From: Rhodospirillaceae bacterium UBA3470
GTDB lineage: Bacteria; Pseudomonadota; Alphaproteobacteria; Rhodospirillales; Casp-alpha2
Assembly (NCBI GenBank): GCA_002378125.1
Contig: DFRF01000134.1
Span: forward strand, 25,300-47,964
Direction of reading: 5' to 3'
DNA: 22,665 nt
This document shows, one piece after another, positions 1-7,361 of the stretch. Under the pieces are notes generated by a model. The model saw nothing but the letters and a program-made list of their open reading frames with translations, made no database searches and had not been told where the DNA came from. Position numbers and translations under genes: made by a program. Each line of letters begins with the position of its first letter. Positions within the stretch are counted from its first letter, which is position 1.

Positions 1-1035
1 ATTCAGCTCCGCGATGAGCCGCCCAGCCACATTATCGCGCCAGCCGTGCATCTTACTATGGATCAGGTCGCCGATACGTTCATGGCCCGTCACGAAGGCT
101 TGGATTCCAAGCGTGCATTGGATGAGCCGCGCAAGCTTCTGGAAGAAGCCAGAGCTCAGTTGCGCGACAAGTTCATTGGTGCGGACGTGGGCCTCACTGG
201 CGCCAATATGTTGATCGCTGAAACTGGCTCCAATGTCTTGGTCACCAATGAAGGGAACGCCGACCTCACCTATGCTCTGCCAAAAGTCCACATCGTCATT
301 GCCAGTCTGGAGAAGATCGTTCCTACCCTGGAAGATGCGGCGACCATTCTGCGGGTTCTGGCGCGCTCGGCGACGGGCCAGGAAATGTCTGTATACACTA
401 CCTTTTGTACGGGTCCACGACGTGAGGCGGATACGGACGGTCCGGAAGAATATCATGTGGTTCTCTTGGACAACGGCCGCTCAAAGCTTATCGGGACGGA
501 GTTTCAGGCGATGCTTCGTTGCATCCGATGCGGCGCTTGCCTTAATCATTGTCCGGTCTACCGGACAGTGGGCGGGCATGCCTACGGCTGGGTCTATTCC
601 GGGCCTATGGGTGCTGTCCTGGTTCCGGGCCTGATCGGTCTGGAAGAAGCGTCGAACTTGCCCCACGCGTCGACGTTGTGTGGAAAGTGTGAAAGCGTTT
701 GTCCTATGCGTATCCCGCTGCCGCGCATGTTGCGGTCCTGGCGCCAAAAGCATTTCGAAACCAAACGTTCTAGTGCCTTTGCGCGAGTTGCACTGCGCGC
801 TTGGGCGGCCCTGGCACGCCGGCCTGGATTGTATCGGCTGGCTATGGGCCTCAGCATTGCCGGGCTCGGGGCCTGGGGCCGCCGGCGCGGCCGTTTCGCT
901 TGGCTGCCCATGGCCGGTGGCTGGACCGACTGGCGAGACTTTCCGGCGCCAAACGGTGATACCTTCATCGCACAATGGCATCAGGGCGCGCGCGCCGACG
1001 CTAGCGGCGCGTGGCTGCGGAGACAGGGCCCATGA
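1..1035 (+). CDS. lutB: LutB/LldF-type lactate utilisation iron-sulfur protein, 5' end missing
   Basis: The reading frame is open to the left edge, so this is the C-terminal 344 residues of a protein that in this family is about 470 long. It holds the end of the LUD domain (the ETGSNVLVTNEGN stretch is typical) and then two ferredoxin-like clusters: C-I-R-C-G-A-C-L-N-H-C (cysteine codons at 520, 529, 538, 550) and L-C-G-K-C-E-S-V-C-P near 676-705, expected to bind two [4Fe-4S] centres. The family passes electrons during oxidation of L-lactate to pyruvate, as part of the cytoplasmic LutABC complex. The C-terminus with GGWTDWRDFPAP is family-like. A GTG at 46 is only an internal codon. The stop overlaps the next start by 4 bases (ATGA), so the two are translationally coupled. 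Any lutA would lie to the left, outside the window. The lactate substrate is known for the family but not proven here. Confidence 0.9.
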   Translation: MQLRDEPPSHIIAPAVHLTMDQVADTFMARHEGLDSKRALDEPRKLLEEARAQLRDKFIGADVGLTGANMLIAETGSNVLVTNEGNADLTYALPKVHIVIASLEKIVPTLEDAATILRVLARSATGQEMSVYTTFCTGPRREADTDGPEEYHVVLLDNGRSKLIGTEFQAMLRCIRCGACLNHCPVYRTVGGHAYGWVYSGPMGAVLVPGLIGLEEASNLPHASTLCGKCESVCPMRIPLPRMLRSWRQKHFETKRSSAFARVALRAWAALARRPGLYRLAMGLSIAGLGAWGRRRGRFAWLPMAGGWTDWRDFPAPNGDTFIAQWHQGARADASGAWLRRQGP

Positions 1036-1715
1036 GTGGCGATCGTGCGGCTATTCTCGGCGCCCTGAAGCGGGCCCTCGACCATCCAGATCGCCACATG
1101 GGCGCGCCGGCTGCGCGTATCGCGGCGCACAAGGTTAACTTGATCCCTACCCGTGGAGTTGGCGATCGGGAAACTCAGATTTCTCGGTTCACTGAAGAAG
1201 CGGAGACCGTGTCGGCCACGGTTGCCCGGATTTCATCAGAGACGGATCTTCCTATCGAGATCGCCCGCTATTTAAGCAGCCAGAACCTGCCCGCAGAAAT
1301 CCGAATCGCGCCGGCGCTTAGCGACATTCCCTGGGATCGCCAGCCCACATTGACGGTGAAAGATGGCCCGGTCTTGAAAACCGACTCTGTCGGAGTAAAC
1401 CGAGCCTTCGCAGGGGTTGCCGAAACCGGCACCTTGGTGTTCCGGTCCGGTCCGGAGAGCCCAACTACCTTGAATTTTCTGCCGTTGACGCATATCGCCG
1501 TCCTTTCAACAAAAGATTTGCATGGTGACTATGAGGCGATTTGGACAAAGCTGCGTGCCGTTCAAGAACACGAGCCCACCCCTATGCCCCGGACCGTCAA
1601 TATGGTCACCGGTCCTTCCGCGACGGGAGATATCGAGCAAACTATGCAACACGGCGCCCACGGCCCTCAAAACGTGCACATTGTATTGATCGATGACGAA
1701 AACGAAGTCGGGTAA
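1032..1715 (+). CDS. lutC: LutC/YkgG-type LUD-domain protein
   Basis: A 227-residue LUD (DUF162) protein, the usual partner of LutB in lactate oxidation. I chose the ATG at 1032, which overlaps the lutB stop as ATGA. The in-frame GTG at 1011 would lie inside lutB and add seven residues with no support. Family-like stretches are the central VGVNRAFAGVAETGTLVF and, towards the C-terminus, the LPLTHIAVLS strand followed by NMVTGPSATGDIEQ and a histidine- and glycine-rich HGAHGPQNVHIVLID end. The order lutB-lutC agrees with the known operon. Its exact biochemical role in the complex is poorly defined in the family. Confidence 0.88.
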   Translation: MSGDRAAILGALKRALDHPDRHMGAPAARIAAHKVNLIPTRGVGDRETQISRFTEEAETVSATVARISSETDLPIEIARYLSSQNLPAEIRIAPALSDIPWDRQPTLTVKDGPVLKTDSVGVNRAFAGVAETGTLVFRSGPESPTTLNFLPLTHIAVLSTKDLHGDYEAIWTKLRAVQEHEPTPMPRTVNMVTGPSATGDIEQTMQHGAHGPQNVHIVLIDDENEVG

Positions 1716-2280
1716 GAATAAAAGCAGTTTGAAGCGCCAATCTGGCCCCCTGAGACCGGAAGACCGGGCGCTTTGGGCTCACGTGACGCACAATGTGACC
1801 CCCCTTATGGGAAAGCAAGCAACCCCCCCTGACCTTACCGACCGAAGAGAAAACGAAGATCAATCGCAATTTATTAAGCCGCGTACGCAGCGCTTAGCTG
1901 AGCCCCCTAAGACCACGACGCCACACTTATCATATTCACACGGCCAGGCGCCGAGTTTAGAGAAGCGCACACAAATGCGCTTAAGAAGAGGCCAAGTGAC
2001 CATCGAAGCACGCCTTGACCTTCATGGCATGACCCAATCGCAGGCCCATGACCGAGTGTATCGTTTTCTGGAGGCTGCCCGCAACAACGGCCTCCGGACG
2101 GTCCTGGTAATCACTGGGAAGGGACTGCGCCGAGATGGTCAAATGGGTGTCTTGCGGAGTGCCGTGCCGCGATGGCTGAACGAACCGCCGTTGCGGGATT
2201 GGATAAAGGCATTTGATTATGCCGCTCCCCGTGACGGTGGCGAAGGCGCACTGTATATTCTTTTGCGGAGGCGCAAATGA
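1693..2280 (+). CDS. Smr-domain protein (putative endonuclease)
   Basis: A 195-residue protein. The C-terminal half is an Smr domain, as found at the end of MutS2: LDLHGM (residues 108-113), TGKG (141-144) and a GALYILLRRRK end. The LDLHG and TGKG motifs mark the nuclease-type fold, whose family members nick or cut DNA or RNA. The first 100 residues are basic and low in complexity, except for LRPEDRALWAHVTHNVTPL (20-38), a stretch typical of alphaproteobacterial stand-alone Smr proteins. This supports the early ATG at 1693 even though it overlaps lutC by 23 bases and has no obvious ribosome site. Its stop overlaps the XRE start as ATGA. The cellular substrate is unknown. Confidence 0.85.
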   Translation: MTKTKSGKNKSSLKRQSGPLRPEDRALWAHVTHNVTPLMGKQATPPDLTDRRENEDQSQFIKPRTQRLAEPPKTTTPHLSYSHGQAPSLEKRTQMRLRRGQVTIEARLDLHGMTQSQAHDRVYRFLEAARNNGLRTVLVITGKGLRRDGQMGVLRSAVPRWLNEPPLRDWIKAFDYAAPRDGGEGALYILLRRRK

Positions 2281-2657
2281 CTCCATTCGGCATGAAGGTT
2301 CGGGAACTCCGCAAAACCCACAAGATTACCCTCAAGAAGATGGCCGAAGACTTGGGTGCTTCGTCGGCTTACTTTTCCGCACTGGAACATGGTCATCGGG
2401 GCCAGCCTGGCTCCGGCCTCGTGCAACAAATTTGTGGCTACTTCGACCTGATTTGGGACGATGCCGAAGAATTGCGGCGCCTAGCGCGACTGTCCCGTCC
2501 GCGCGTTGTTGTCGACACCTCGGGCCTGTCGCCCAAGGCGACCGAACTGGCCAACACCCTGGCGGCGACCATCCAGGACCTGGATGACGAAACGGTTGAT
2601 TGGGTTTTGGCCGAGATCCGCGGGCGTCATGCACCGTTAAGGGGGCCCACACATTAA
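2277..2657 (+). CDS. XRE-family helix-turn-helix regulator
   Basis: A 126-residue protein with an N-terminal Cro/CI-type HTH (about residues 5-60). ITLKKMAEDLG is the first part of the HTH and SSAYFSALEHGHRG contains the recognition helix. A helical C-terminal part follows. It starts inside the Smr stop (ATGA overlap), so it is probably made from the same mRNA. It faces hslU convergently. In Rhodospirillales-like genomes I recall this small regulator between Smr and hslU, which suggests a conserved but undefined job. Its target is not visible; a 12-base palindrome at 2692-2703 lies just after the gene and is the only nearby operator-like site. Confidence 0.85.
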   Translation: MTPFGMKVRELRKTHKITLKKMAEDLGASSAYFSALEHGHRGQPGSGLVQQICGYFDLIWDDAEELRRLARLSRPRVVVDTSGLSPKATELANTLAATIQDLDDETVDWVLAEIRGRHAPLRGPTH

Positions 2658-2691
2658 CTCTAGCTCCGCCTCTGCTTCAGTCGGTTTTGTA

Positions 2692-2703
2692 GATCTATAG
2701 ATC
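2692..2703. repeat. 12-base perfect palindrome
   Basis: GATCTATAGATC is a perfect 12-base palindrome in the 170-base convergent gap between the XRE gene and hslU. It could be an operator or chance; the AT-rich context makes chance more likely than inside the genes. It is not followed by a T run, so it is not a terminator. Confidence 0.35.
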
Positions 2704-2734
2704 GCCGAAAAGACCTACTATTTTTCTCATGTTG

Positions 2735-2770
2735 GTGATGCCTGAATGCTCAAAAGATCCTAAGCATCAC
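2735..2770. repeat. Inverted repeat in the XRE/hslU convergent gap
   Basis: GTGATGC (2735-2741) and GCATCAC (2764-2770) form a perfect 7-base stem with a 22-base loop. An alternative 5-base stem, ATGCT (2746-2750) with AGCAT (2763-2767), overlaps it. It may serve as a weak shared transcription end for the two converging units, but no T run follows on either strand. Confidence 0.3.
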
Positions 2771-2827
2771 GTGAATTTATAACATTAACACTCTGAAAAA
2801 ACGCCAGATACTCATTTATTAAAAACT

Positions 2828-4144
2828 TTAGAGAATGAACTTACGCACGTCTGCGTTCTTGGCGAGTTCTGCGACGTTTTCAGCAACTGTTTTGGCGGTG
2901 ATGGTTATTGCTTTGCCGTCCAGTTCTGACGCATCGAAACTGATCTCCTCCATCAGTTTTTCTATTACTGTATGCAGGCGTCTGGCCCCAATGTTTTCGA
3001 CGCCTTGATTAATCTCTGCGGATAAGTCGGCAATGGCCTCGATGGCGTCATCGGTGAAGGTGAGACCCACGCCCTCCACGTCCATTAACGCCTTGTATTG
3101 CTTGATCAGGCTCGATTCTGGCTCGGTCAGAATCCGAACGAAATCTTCCCGCGTCAGCGCTCGGAGCTCCACTCGGATCGGCAAGCGGCCTTGCAATTCG
3201 GGCAACATGTCTGCTGGCTTTGCCACATGGAACGCGCCGGAGGCGATGAATAGAATGTGGTCGGTTTTCACTGGGCCGTGCTTGGTTGAGACGGTCGTGC
3301 CCTCGATCAACGGAAGAAGGTCACGCTGCACCCCCTCGCGACTTACGTCGGCGCCCACACGTTCAGAACGCGCGGTAATTTTGTCGATTTCATCAAGGAA
3401 AACAATTCCATTGTCTTCAACAACCTTAACTGCTTCCTTCACAATTTGCTCCTGATCCAGGAGCTTGTCGCTTTCATCATTGATGAGAGTGTCGTGTGAG
3501 TCCGAGACCGTCATTTTGCGCTTTTTCGTCTGTTGACCAAGAGCCTTTCCAAACACATCGTTGAGGTTCAGCATTCCCATCTGTGCACCCGGCATGCCGG
3601 GAATGTCAAAAGTCGGAAGGCCACCGCCCCCAGTATCGCAGACGTCAATCTCCACCTCGCGATCATCCAGCTCACCATCGCGCAGCATGCGACGGAACTT
3701 GTCGCGGGTTTCCGCGCTCGCGTTCTCCCCAACAAGGGCGTCCAGAACCCGCTCCTCGGCCATGATCTCGGCGCGGGCCCGCACGTCCTTTCGCAGGCGT
3801 TCTCGGGTCATGTGAATGGCGCTCTCCACCAGGTCGCGTATAATCTGCTCCACGTCGCGGCCAACGTAACCCACTTCCGTGAACTTTGTTGCTTCCACCT
3901 TGATGAACGGCGCTTGGGCCAGTTTGGCCAAGCGGCGGGAAATCTCGGTTTTGCCGACCCCCGTGGGGCCGATCATCAGTATGTTTTTCGGCAACACCTC
4001 TTCGCGCATGGCGTCGTCCAATTGCTGGCGTCGCCAGCGATTGCGGAGTGCAATGGCCACTGAGCGTTTGGCGTCTTGCTGACCAATAATGTAGCGGTCT
4101 AGCTCGGAGACAATCTCCCGCGGCGTAAAACTGGTTTCGGTCAT
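2828..4144 (-). CDS. hslU: HslU, ATPase subunit of the HslUV protease
   Basis: A 438-residue AAA+ unfoldase at the normal family length. It recognises, unfolds and feeds proteins into HslV using ATP, as a cytoplasmic hexamer. Visible motifs are the N-terminal REIVSELDRYIIGQQDAK, Walker A GPTGVGKT (59-66), the GYVG pore loop (92-95), the inserted I domain (roughly 105-240, with a Gly-rich GGGGLP stretch), Walker B IVFLDEID (247-254), the GRLPIRVEL arginine region and the C-terminal KFIL tail that docks into HslV. The ATG at 4144 overlaps the hslV stop by 4 bases (ATGA), giving translational coupling and the conserved order hslV-hslU. It converges on the XRE gene. Confidence 0.98.
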   Translation of the reverse strand: MTETSFTPREIVSELDRYIIGQQDAKRSVAIALRNRWRRQQLDDAMREEVLPKNILMIGPTGVGKTEISRRLAKLAQAPFIKVEATKFTEVGYVGRDVEQIIRDLVESAIHMTRERLRKDVRARAEIMAEERVLDALVGENASAETRDKFRRMLRDGELDDREVEIDVCDTGGGGLPTFDIPGMPGAQMGMLNLNDVFGKALGQQTKKRKMTVSDSHDTLINDESDKLLDQEQIVKEAVKVVEDNGIVFLDEIDKITARSERVGADVSREGVQRDLLPLIEGTTVSTKHGPVKTDHILFIASGAFHVAKPADMLPELQGRLPIRVELRALTREDFVRILTEPESSLIKQYKALMDVEGVGLTFTDDAIEAIADLSAEINQGVENIGARRLHTVIEKLMEEISFDASELDGKAITITAKTVAENVAELAKNADVRKFIL

Positions 4145-4686
4145 AGCTTCTCAACAATCAACTGGGTATTGGTGTAAACGCAGATATCGGCGGCGATCTG
4201 CATGGCTTTGCGGGCAATGGCTTCGGTGTCTATGTCGTCCTGGTCTACCAGGGCGCGCGCCGCCGCCAGGGCATAATTCCCGCCCGAGCCAATGCCGATC
4301 ACACCGTCATCGGGCTCAAGGACATCGCCGTTTCCGGTCAAAACCAAGGACACGTCCTTGTCAGCAACGGCCATCATAGCTTCTAGGCGCCGCAGATAGC
4401 GATCGGTGCGCCAATCTTTGGCCATCTCCACGCAGGCCCGGGTTAGTTGTCCGGGATACTGCTCTAACTTGCCCTCTAGGCGTTCGAACAGGGTGAAAGC
4501 GTCGGCCGTGGCGCCGGCGAAGCCGCCGATCACGGCGCCATCGCCCAGTCGCCGCACTTTGCGGGCCGAGCCCTTAATAACCGTGTCGCCAAGGCTAACC
4601 TGGCCGTCGCCGGCGATGACGACTTGGTTGCCTTTGCGAATGGAAAGAATGGTCGTACCGTGCCAGACCGGAGTGCCGTCGCTCAT
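4141..4686 (-). CDS. hslV: HslV, peptidase subunit of the HslUV protease
   Basis: A 181-residue N-terminal nucleophile peptidase. The catalytic threonine should be Thr11, in G-T-T-I-L, after removal of a ten-residue propeptide. E. coli HslV removes only the initiator Met, whereas alphaproteobacterial HslV often has a short propeptide. Family blocks include VVIAGDGQVSLGDTVIKG, KVRRL, GFAGATADAFTLFERLE and GIGSGGNYALAAARAL. I chose the ATG at 4686 because it is preceded by GAGGAAAC; a start 25 codons further upstream would add a non-family leader and lies in the promoter region. It forms the double-hexamer protease chamber with HslU. Confidence 0.97.
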   Translation of the reverse strand: MSDGTPVWHGTTILSIRKGNQVVIAGDGQVSLGDTVIKGSARKVRRLGDGAVIGGFAGATADAFTLFERLEGKLEQYPGQLTRACVEMAKDWRTDRYLRRLEAMMAVADKDVSLVLTGNGDVLEPDDGVIGIGSGGNYALAAARALVDQDDIDTEAIARKAMQIAADICVYTNTQLIVEKL

Positions 4687-4752
4687 GGTTGTCTCGTTTC
4701 CTCGAATTTGCGGAAAGGGCGGGAAGGTGGTGAATGCCCACAGGCGTGATCG

Positions 4753-4780
4753 ACTATACATATGGATTTCGGTTTGTGAA
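4753..4780 (-). promoter_or_regulatory. Possible housekeeping-type promoter for hslVU
   Basis: On the minus strand TTCACA (4775-4780), a 16-base spacer and TATAGT (4753-4758) match the sigma-70 boxes at five of six positions each. It lies 66 bases upstream of the hslV start. It overlaps the alternative heat-shock-type candidate at 4766-4794; both were found by eye and they are mutually shifted, so only one may be real. Confidence 0.4.
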
Positions 4781-4794
4781 GCGTCCCTGTCAAG
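4766..4794 (-). promoter_or_regulatory. Possible heat-shock (RpoH) promoter for hslVU
   Basis: On the minus strand CTTGAC (4789-4794), 16 bases, then CCGAAAT (4766-4772). The first box is one base off the RpoH -35 CTTGAA; the second is a weaker match to the CC-T-A-T-x-T-type -10. The same TTG / 16 / CC pattern occurs before hrcA and dnaK in this window, and hslVU is a classic heat-shock operon, which is why I list it. Confidence 0.35.
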
Positions 4795-4804
4795 CGCTAA
4801 CGCC

Positions 4805-4894
4805 CGCCTGTTACAGGCGCCGCCGTTCTCTGGGCTGGCGGCGTCCGGGCCGACCTGCTAAAAGGTCGCCAGAGCGGCCTCATTGGGTGGGCCG
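4805..4894 (+). promoter_or_regulatory. Three consecutive hairpins in the hisB leader
   Basis: In the 225-base gap between the divergent hslV and hisB genes there are three inverted repeats in a row: CGCCTG/CAGGCG (4805-4810, 4814-4819, 3-base loop), CGACCT/AGGTCG (4851-4856, 4863-4868, 6-base loop) and CGGCC/GGCCG (4875-4879, 4890-4894, 10-base loop). The last ends 17 bases before the hisB ATG. No histidine-codon-rich leader peptide is present, so classic his attenuation is not supported. They may fold in the 5' untranslated RNA or be chance in GC-rich DNA. Confidence 0.3.
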
Positions 4895-4911
4895 TCAAAA
4901 AGGATCTCGTT

Positions 4912-5511
4912 ATGCGGACCGCCAAAGTCGCGCGCAAGACCAATGAAACGGAAATCGCCGTTACACTTGATCTAGACGGCACCGGTATCTACGAAGTCGC
5001 CACGGGTATCGGGTTCCTGGACCACATGTTGGAACAGTTGTCTCGCCACAGCCTTATGGACCTCACGGTCAACGCCAAGGGTGATCTGCACATTGATTTT
5101 CACCACACTACAGAAGACACTGGCATTGCAATCGGCGAGGCGGTTAGCCAGGCGCTCGGCGACCGTCGCGGCATTACGCGATATGCCGAGGCCACCATTC
5201 CTATGGATGAAACCCTGACCCGAGCCACCATGGACATCTCCAACCGCCCCTATCTGATCTGGAGGGTCAATTTTTCGAAATCAAAATTGGGTGACATGGA
5301 TACGGAATTGTTCAAGGAGTGGTTTCAGGCTTTCGCACAAGCCGCCGGCATCACGTTGCACATAGAAAACCTATATGGTGAAAACAACCATCATATTATC
5401 GAATCCTGTTATAAGGCCTTGGCGCGGGCCTTGCGTAACGCAATTACCATCGACCCCCGCAAGGCGGAGGACGTGCCTTCGACGAAGGGGACATTGGGCG
5501 GCTCGCTTTAG
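4912..5511 (+). CDS. hisB: HisB, imidazoleglycerol-phosphate dehydratase
   Basis: A 199-residue monofunctional IGP dehydratase. It converts imidazole glycerol phosphate to imidazole acetol phosphate in histidine synthesis. Two metal-binding repeats are visible: FHHTTED (63-69) with GIAIGEA, and ENNHHIIE (157-164). GFLDHMLEQLSRH (34-46) is also diagnostic. There is no phosphatase domain, unlike the bifunctional enterobacterial HisB. The ATG at 4912 has AAGGA ten bases upstream. It is the first gene of a plus-strand his operon that diverges from hslVU. Confidence 0.98.
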   Translation: MRTAKVARKTNETEIAVTLDLDGTGIYEVATGIGFLDHMLEQLSRHSLMDLTVNAKGDLHIDFHHTTEDTGIAIGEAVSQALGDRRGITRYAEATIPMDETLTRATMDISNRPYLIWRVNFSKSKLGDMDTELFKEWFQAFAQAAGITLHIENLYGENNHHIIESCYKALARALRNAITIDPRKAEDVPSTKGTLGGSL

Positions 5512-5558
5512 CTGCCCCGGCACACGCGCGGTGTGCTGAATGCTCTTGGATGCTAACC

Positions 5559-5960
5559 ATGAGAACCTACAGCGTACATATCCGCCGCCACGGCCTTGAC
5601 TTCGATCGCGACGTTGTTGTGGTCAAGGAGGGGTTTAGTTGGCCGGCATGCTTGTTCAACATCTTTTGGGCATTGTGGCACCGCCATTGGCTGGCGGCTA
5701 TCGCCTTGTTCATGATCCCATTGGGCATTGCAATTATCACCAATGTCATTGGTCTCGCGCCGGCGGGTCAAACCGCTCTAAGTATGGGTTGGTCGGTAAT
5801 CGTTGGCATGCTTGCTAACGACGTGCGTCGCTACTATCTGGACCGCGATGGCTTTGTCGAAGATGGAATCACCGCTGGCAAGAGCCCGGATGACGCACTT
5901 TACGACTATCTCCAGGACACGGCGACGCCCCCTACAAATACCTCGGGATACATGCTATGA
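5559..5960 (+). CDS. DUF2628 small membrane protein
   Basis: A 133-residue protein of the DUF2628 family, function unknown. The N-terminal cytoplasmic stretch (MRTYSVHIRR...VVVVKEGFSW) leads into hydrophobic segments at about residues 28-40, 45-65 and 72-87, with the aromatic signature FNIFWALWHRHW characteristic of the family. The C-terminal tail is soluble and acidic. An ATG three codons upstream (5550) is possible, but TTGGA is better placed for 5559. It sits inside the his operon and its stop overlaps the hisH start as ATGA, so it is co-translated with histidine genes. I recall the same placement in Rhodospirillales-like genomes, but no histidine-related function is established. Confidence 0.85.
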   Translation: MRTYSVHIRRHGLDFDRDVVVVKEGFSWPACLFNIFWALWHRHWLAAIALFMIPLGIAIITNVIGLAPAGQTALSMGWSVIVGMLANDVRRYYLDRDGFVEDGITAGKSPDDALYDYLQDTATPPTNTSGYML

Positions 5961-6601
5961 GCGTTTGTATCGTCGACTACGGATCGGGAAACCTGCGATC
6001 TGCCGCGAAGGCCTTCGAACGAGCTGTTGCGGAAGCCGGTTTGTCCATGACCATCACCGTCACCGCAGACCCCGATCAGGTGGCTGCGGCAGATCGTGTC
6101 GTCCTGCCGGGCGTAGGTGCTTTTGCAGATTGCAAGCGCGGTTTGACGGCCGTAGATGGAATGTCTGACGCTGTTCACCGCGCAGTCCGCGAGGGCGGCC
6201 GACCGTTCCTCGGAATTTGTGTTGGTATGCAGCTCATGGCGGCCCGCGGCCTAGAGCACGGTGTCACCGATGGCTTTGCTTGGCTGGAAGGTGAAGTTGA
6301 TGCCATAAAACCTATAGATACCACTTTCAAAATACCCCATATGGGTTGGAACGAACTCACGTTTGCAGAAACCCGACATCCCGTTCTTAAGGGCCTCGAT
6401 GAAGGCACTCACGCCTATTTTGTCCACTCCTTCCACATGGTGTGTACGGATTCTGCCGATATCCTCGCGTCCACCGACTATGGTGGGCCGGTGACCGCTG
6501 CGGTTGGCCGGGACAACCTGTTCGGCACCCAATTTCACCCAGAGAAAAGCCAGGCTACAGGCTTAGAATTAATCAAAAATTTCCTCAGTTGGGCCCCGTG
6601 A
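5957..6601 (+). CDS. hisH: HisH, glutaminase subunit of IGP synthase
   Basis: A 214-residue class I glutamine amidotransferase. It releases ammonia from glutamine and channels it to HisF. The catalytic triad is visible as Cys88 in GICVGMQ, then His194 and Glu196 in QFHPEKSQ. The N-terminal VDYGSGNLRS and VLPGVGAF (oxyanion region) are family blocks, and THAYFVHSFH is the conserved interface segment. Its start overlaps the DUF2628 stop. hisF lies two genes downstream, the usual arrangement with hisA between. Confidence 0.98.
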   Translation: MSVCIVDYGSGNLRSAAKAFERAVAEAGLSMTITVTADPDQVAAADRVVLPGVGAFADCKRGLTAVDGMSDAVHRAVREGGRPFLGICVGMQLMAARGLEHGVTDGFAWLEGEVDAIKPIDTTFKIPHMGWNELTFAETRHPVLKGLDEGTHAYFVHSFHMVCTDSADILASTDYGGPVTAAVGRDNLFGTQFHPEKSQATGLELIKNFLSWAP

Positions 6602-6623
6602 ACGCCCACCCCGAGACATTGTC

Positions 6624-7361
6624 ATGATCTTTTTCCCTGCTATTGATCTGAAGGACGGTCACTGCGTTCGCCTTCTCCGGGGCGAGATGGATGCCGCGAC
6701 GGTTTTCAATGATAATCCCGCCAGCCAGGCTGCTACGTTCGAATTGGAAGGTTGCAAATGGCTGCATCTTGTCGATCTAAACGGTGCTTTCGAGGGTCGT
6801 CCAGTCAACGGTAGTGCGGTTGACGCTATTCTCCAGGCGATTTCCATCCCGGTGGAGCTGGGCGGGGGCATCCGCGACCGCGAGACCATCGCGATGTGGT
6901 TGGACAAGGGTGTCGCCCGGGTAATTTTGGGAACGGCCGCCGTCCGTGACCCAGCGCTAGTGCGCGACGCTTGCCGCGCCTACCCGAGCCAGGTGGCTCT
7001 TGGCGTCGACGCCAAGGACGGTTACGTCGCCGTCGAGGGCTGGGCTAAAACGTCGGAAATCAGCGCCGTAGACCTTGCCCGGCAATTTGAAGACGTCGGG
7101 GCGGCAGCCTTGATATACACGGACATCGCCCGTGACGGGGCCATGCAGGGCCCAAATATTGACGCTACCTTAGCCCTTGCGGATGCCGTCTCAATCCCGG
7201 TTATCCTATCCGGCGGCGTGTCATCCATCGCCGATCTAGAGGCTGTCAAGGCGGCCGCTGGTGACCGCTTGGAAGGCGTCATCAGTGGGCGCGCCGTGTA
7301 CGATGGCCACATCGACGTCGCCGCGGCCACGGCTTTGTTGGCGGGAGGCGCACGATGCTGA
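6624..7361 (+). CDS. hisA: HisA, ProFAR isomerase
   Basis: A 245-residue TIM-barrel enzyme that isomerises ProFAR to PRFAR, the fourth step of histidine synthesis. The two catalytic aspartates are Asp8 (FFPAIDLKDG) and Asp129 (LGVDAKDG). Phosphate-binding loops are ELGGGIRD (78-85) and ILSGGVSS near the C-terminus. TDIARDGAMQGPN is diagnostic of HisA. It ends 7 bases inside hisF, so the two barrel genes overlap. Confidence 0.98.
   Translation: MIFFPAIDLKDGHCVRLLRGEMDAATVFNDNPASQAATFELEGCKWLHLVDLNGAFEGRPVNGSAVDAILQAISIPVELGGGIRDRETIAMWLDKGVARVILGTAAVRDPALVRDACRAYPSQVALGVDAKDGYVAVEGWAKTSEISAVDLARQFEDVGAAALIYTDIARDGAMQGPNIDATLALADAVSIPVILSGGVSSIADLEAVKAAAGDRLEGVISGRAVYDGHIDVAAATALLAGGARC

Noticed and set aside
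481..981. Long minus-strand open frames antisense to lutB
   Set aside because: They mirror a clear LutB coding frame and encode no recognisable protein; typical shadows in GC-rich DNA.
3533..4063. 176-codon plus-strand open frame antisense to hslU
   Set aside because: It lies wholly opposite the highly conserved HslU sequence and has no domain-like features.
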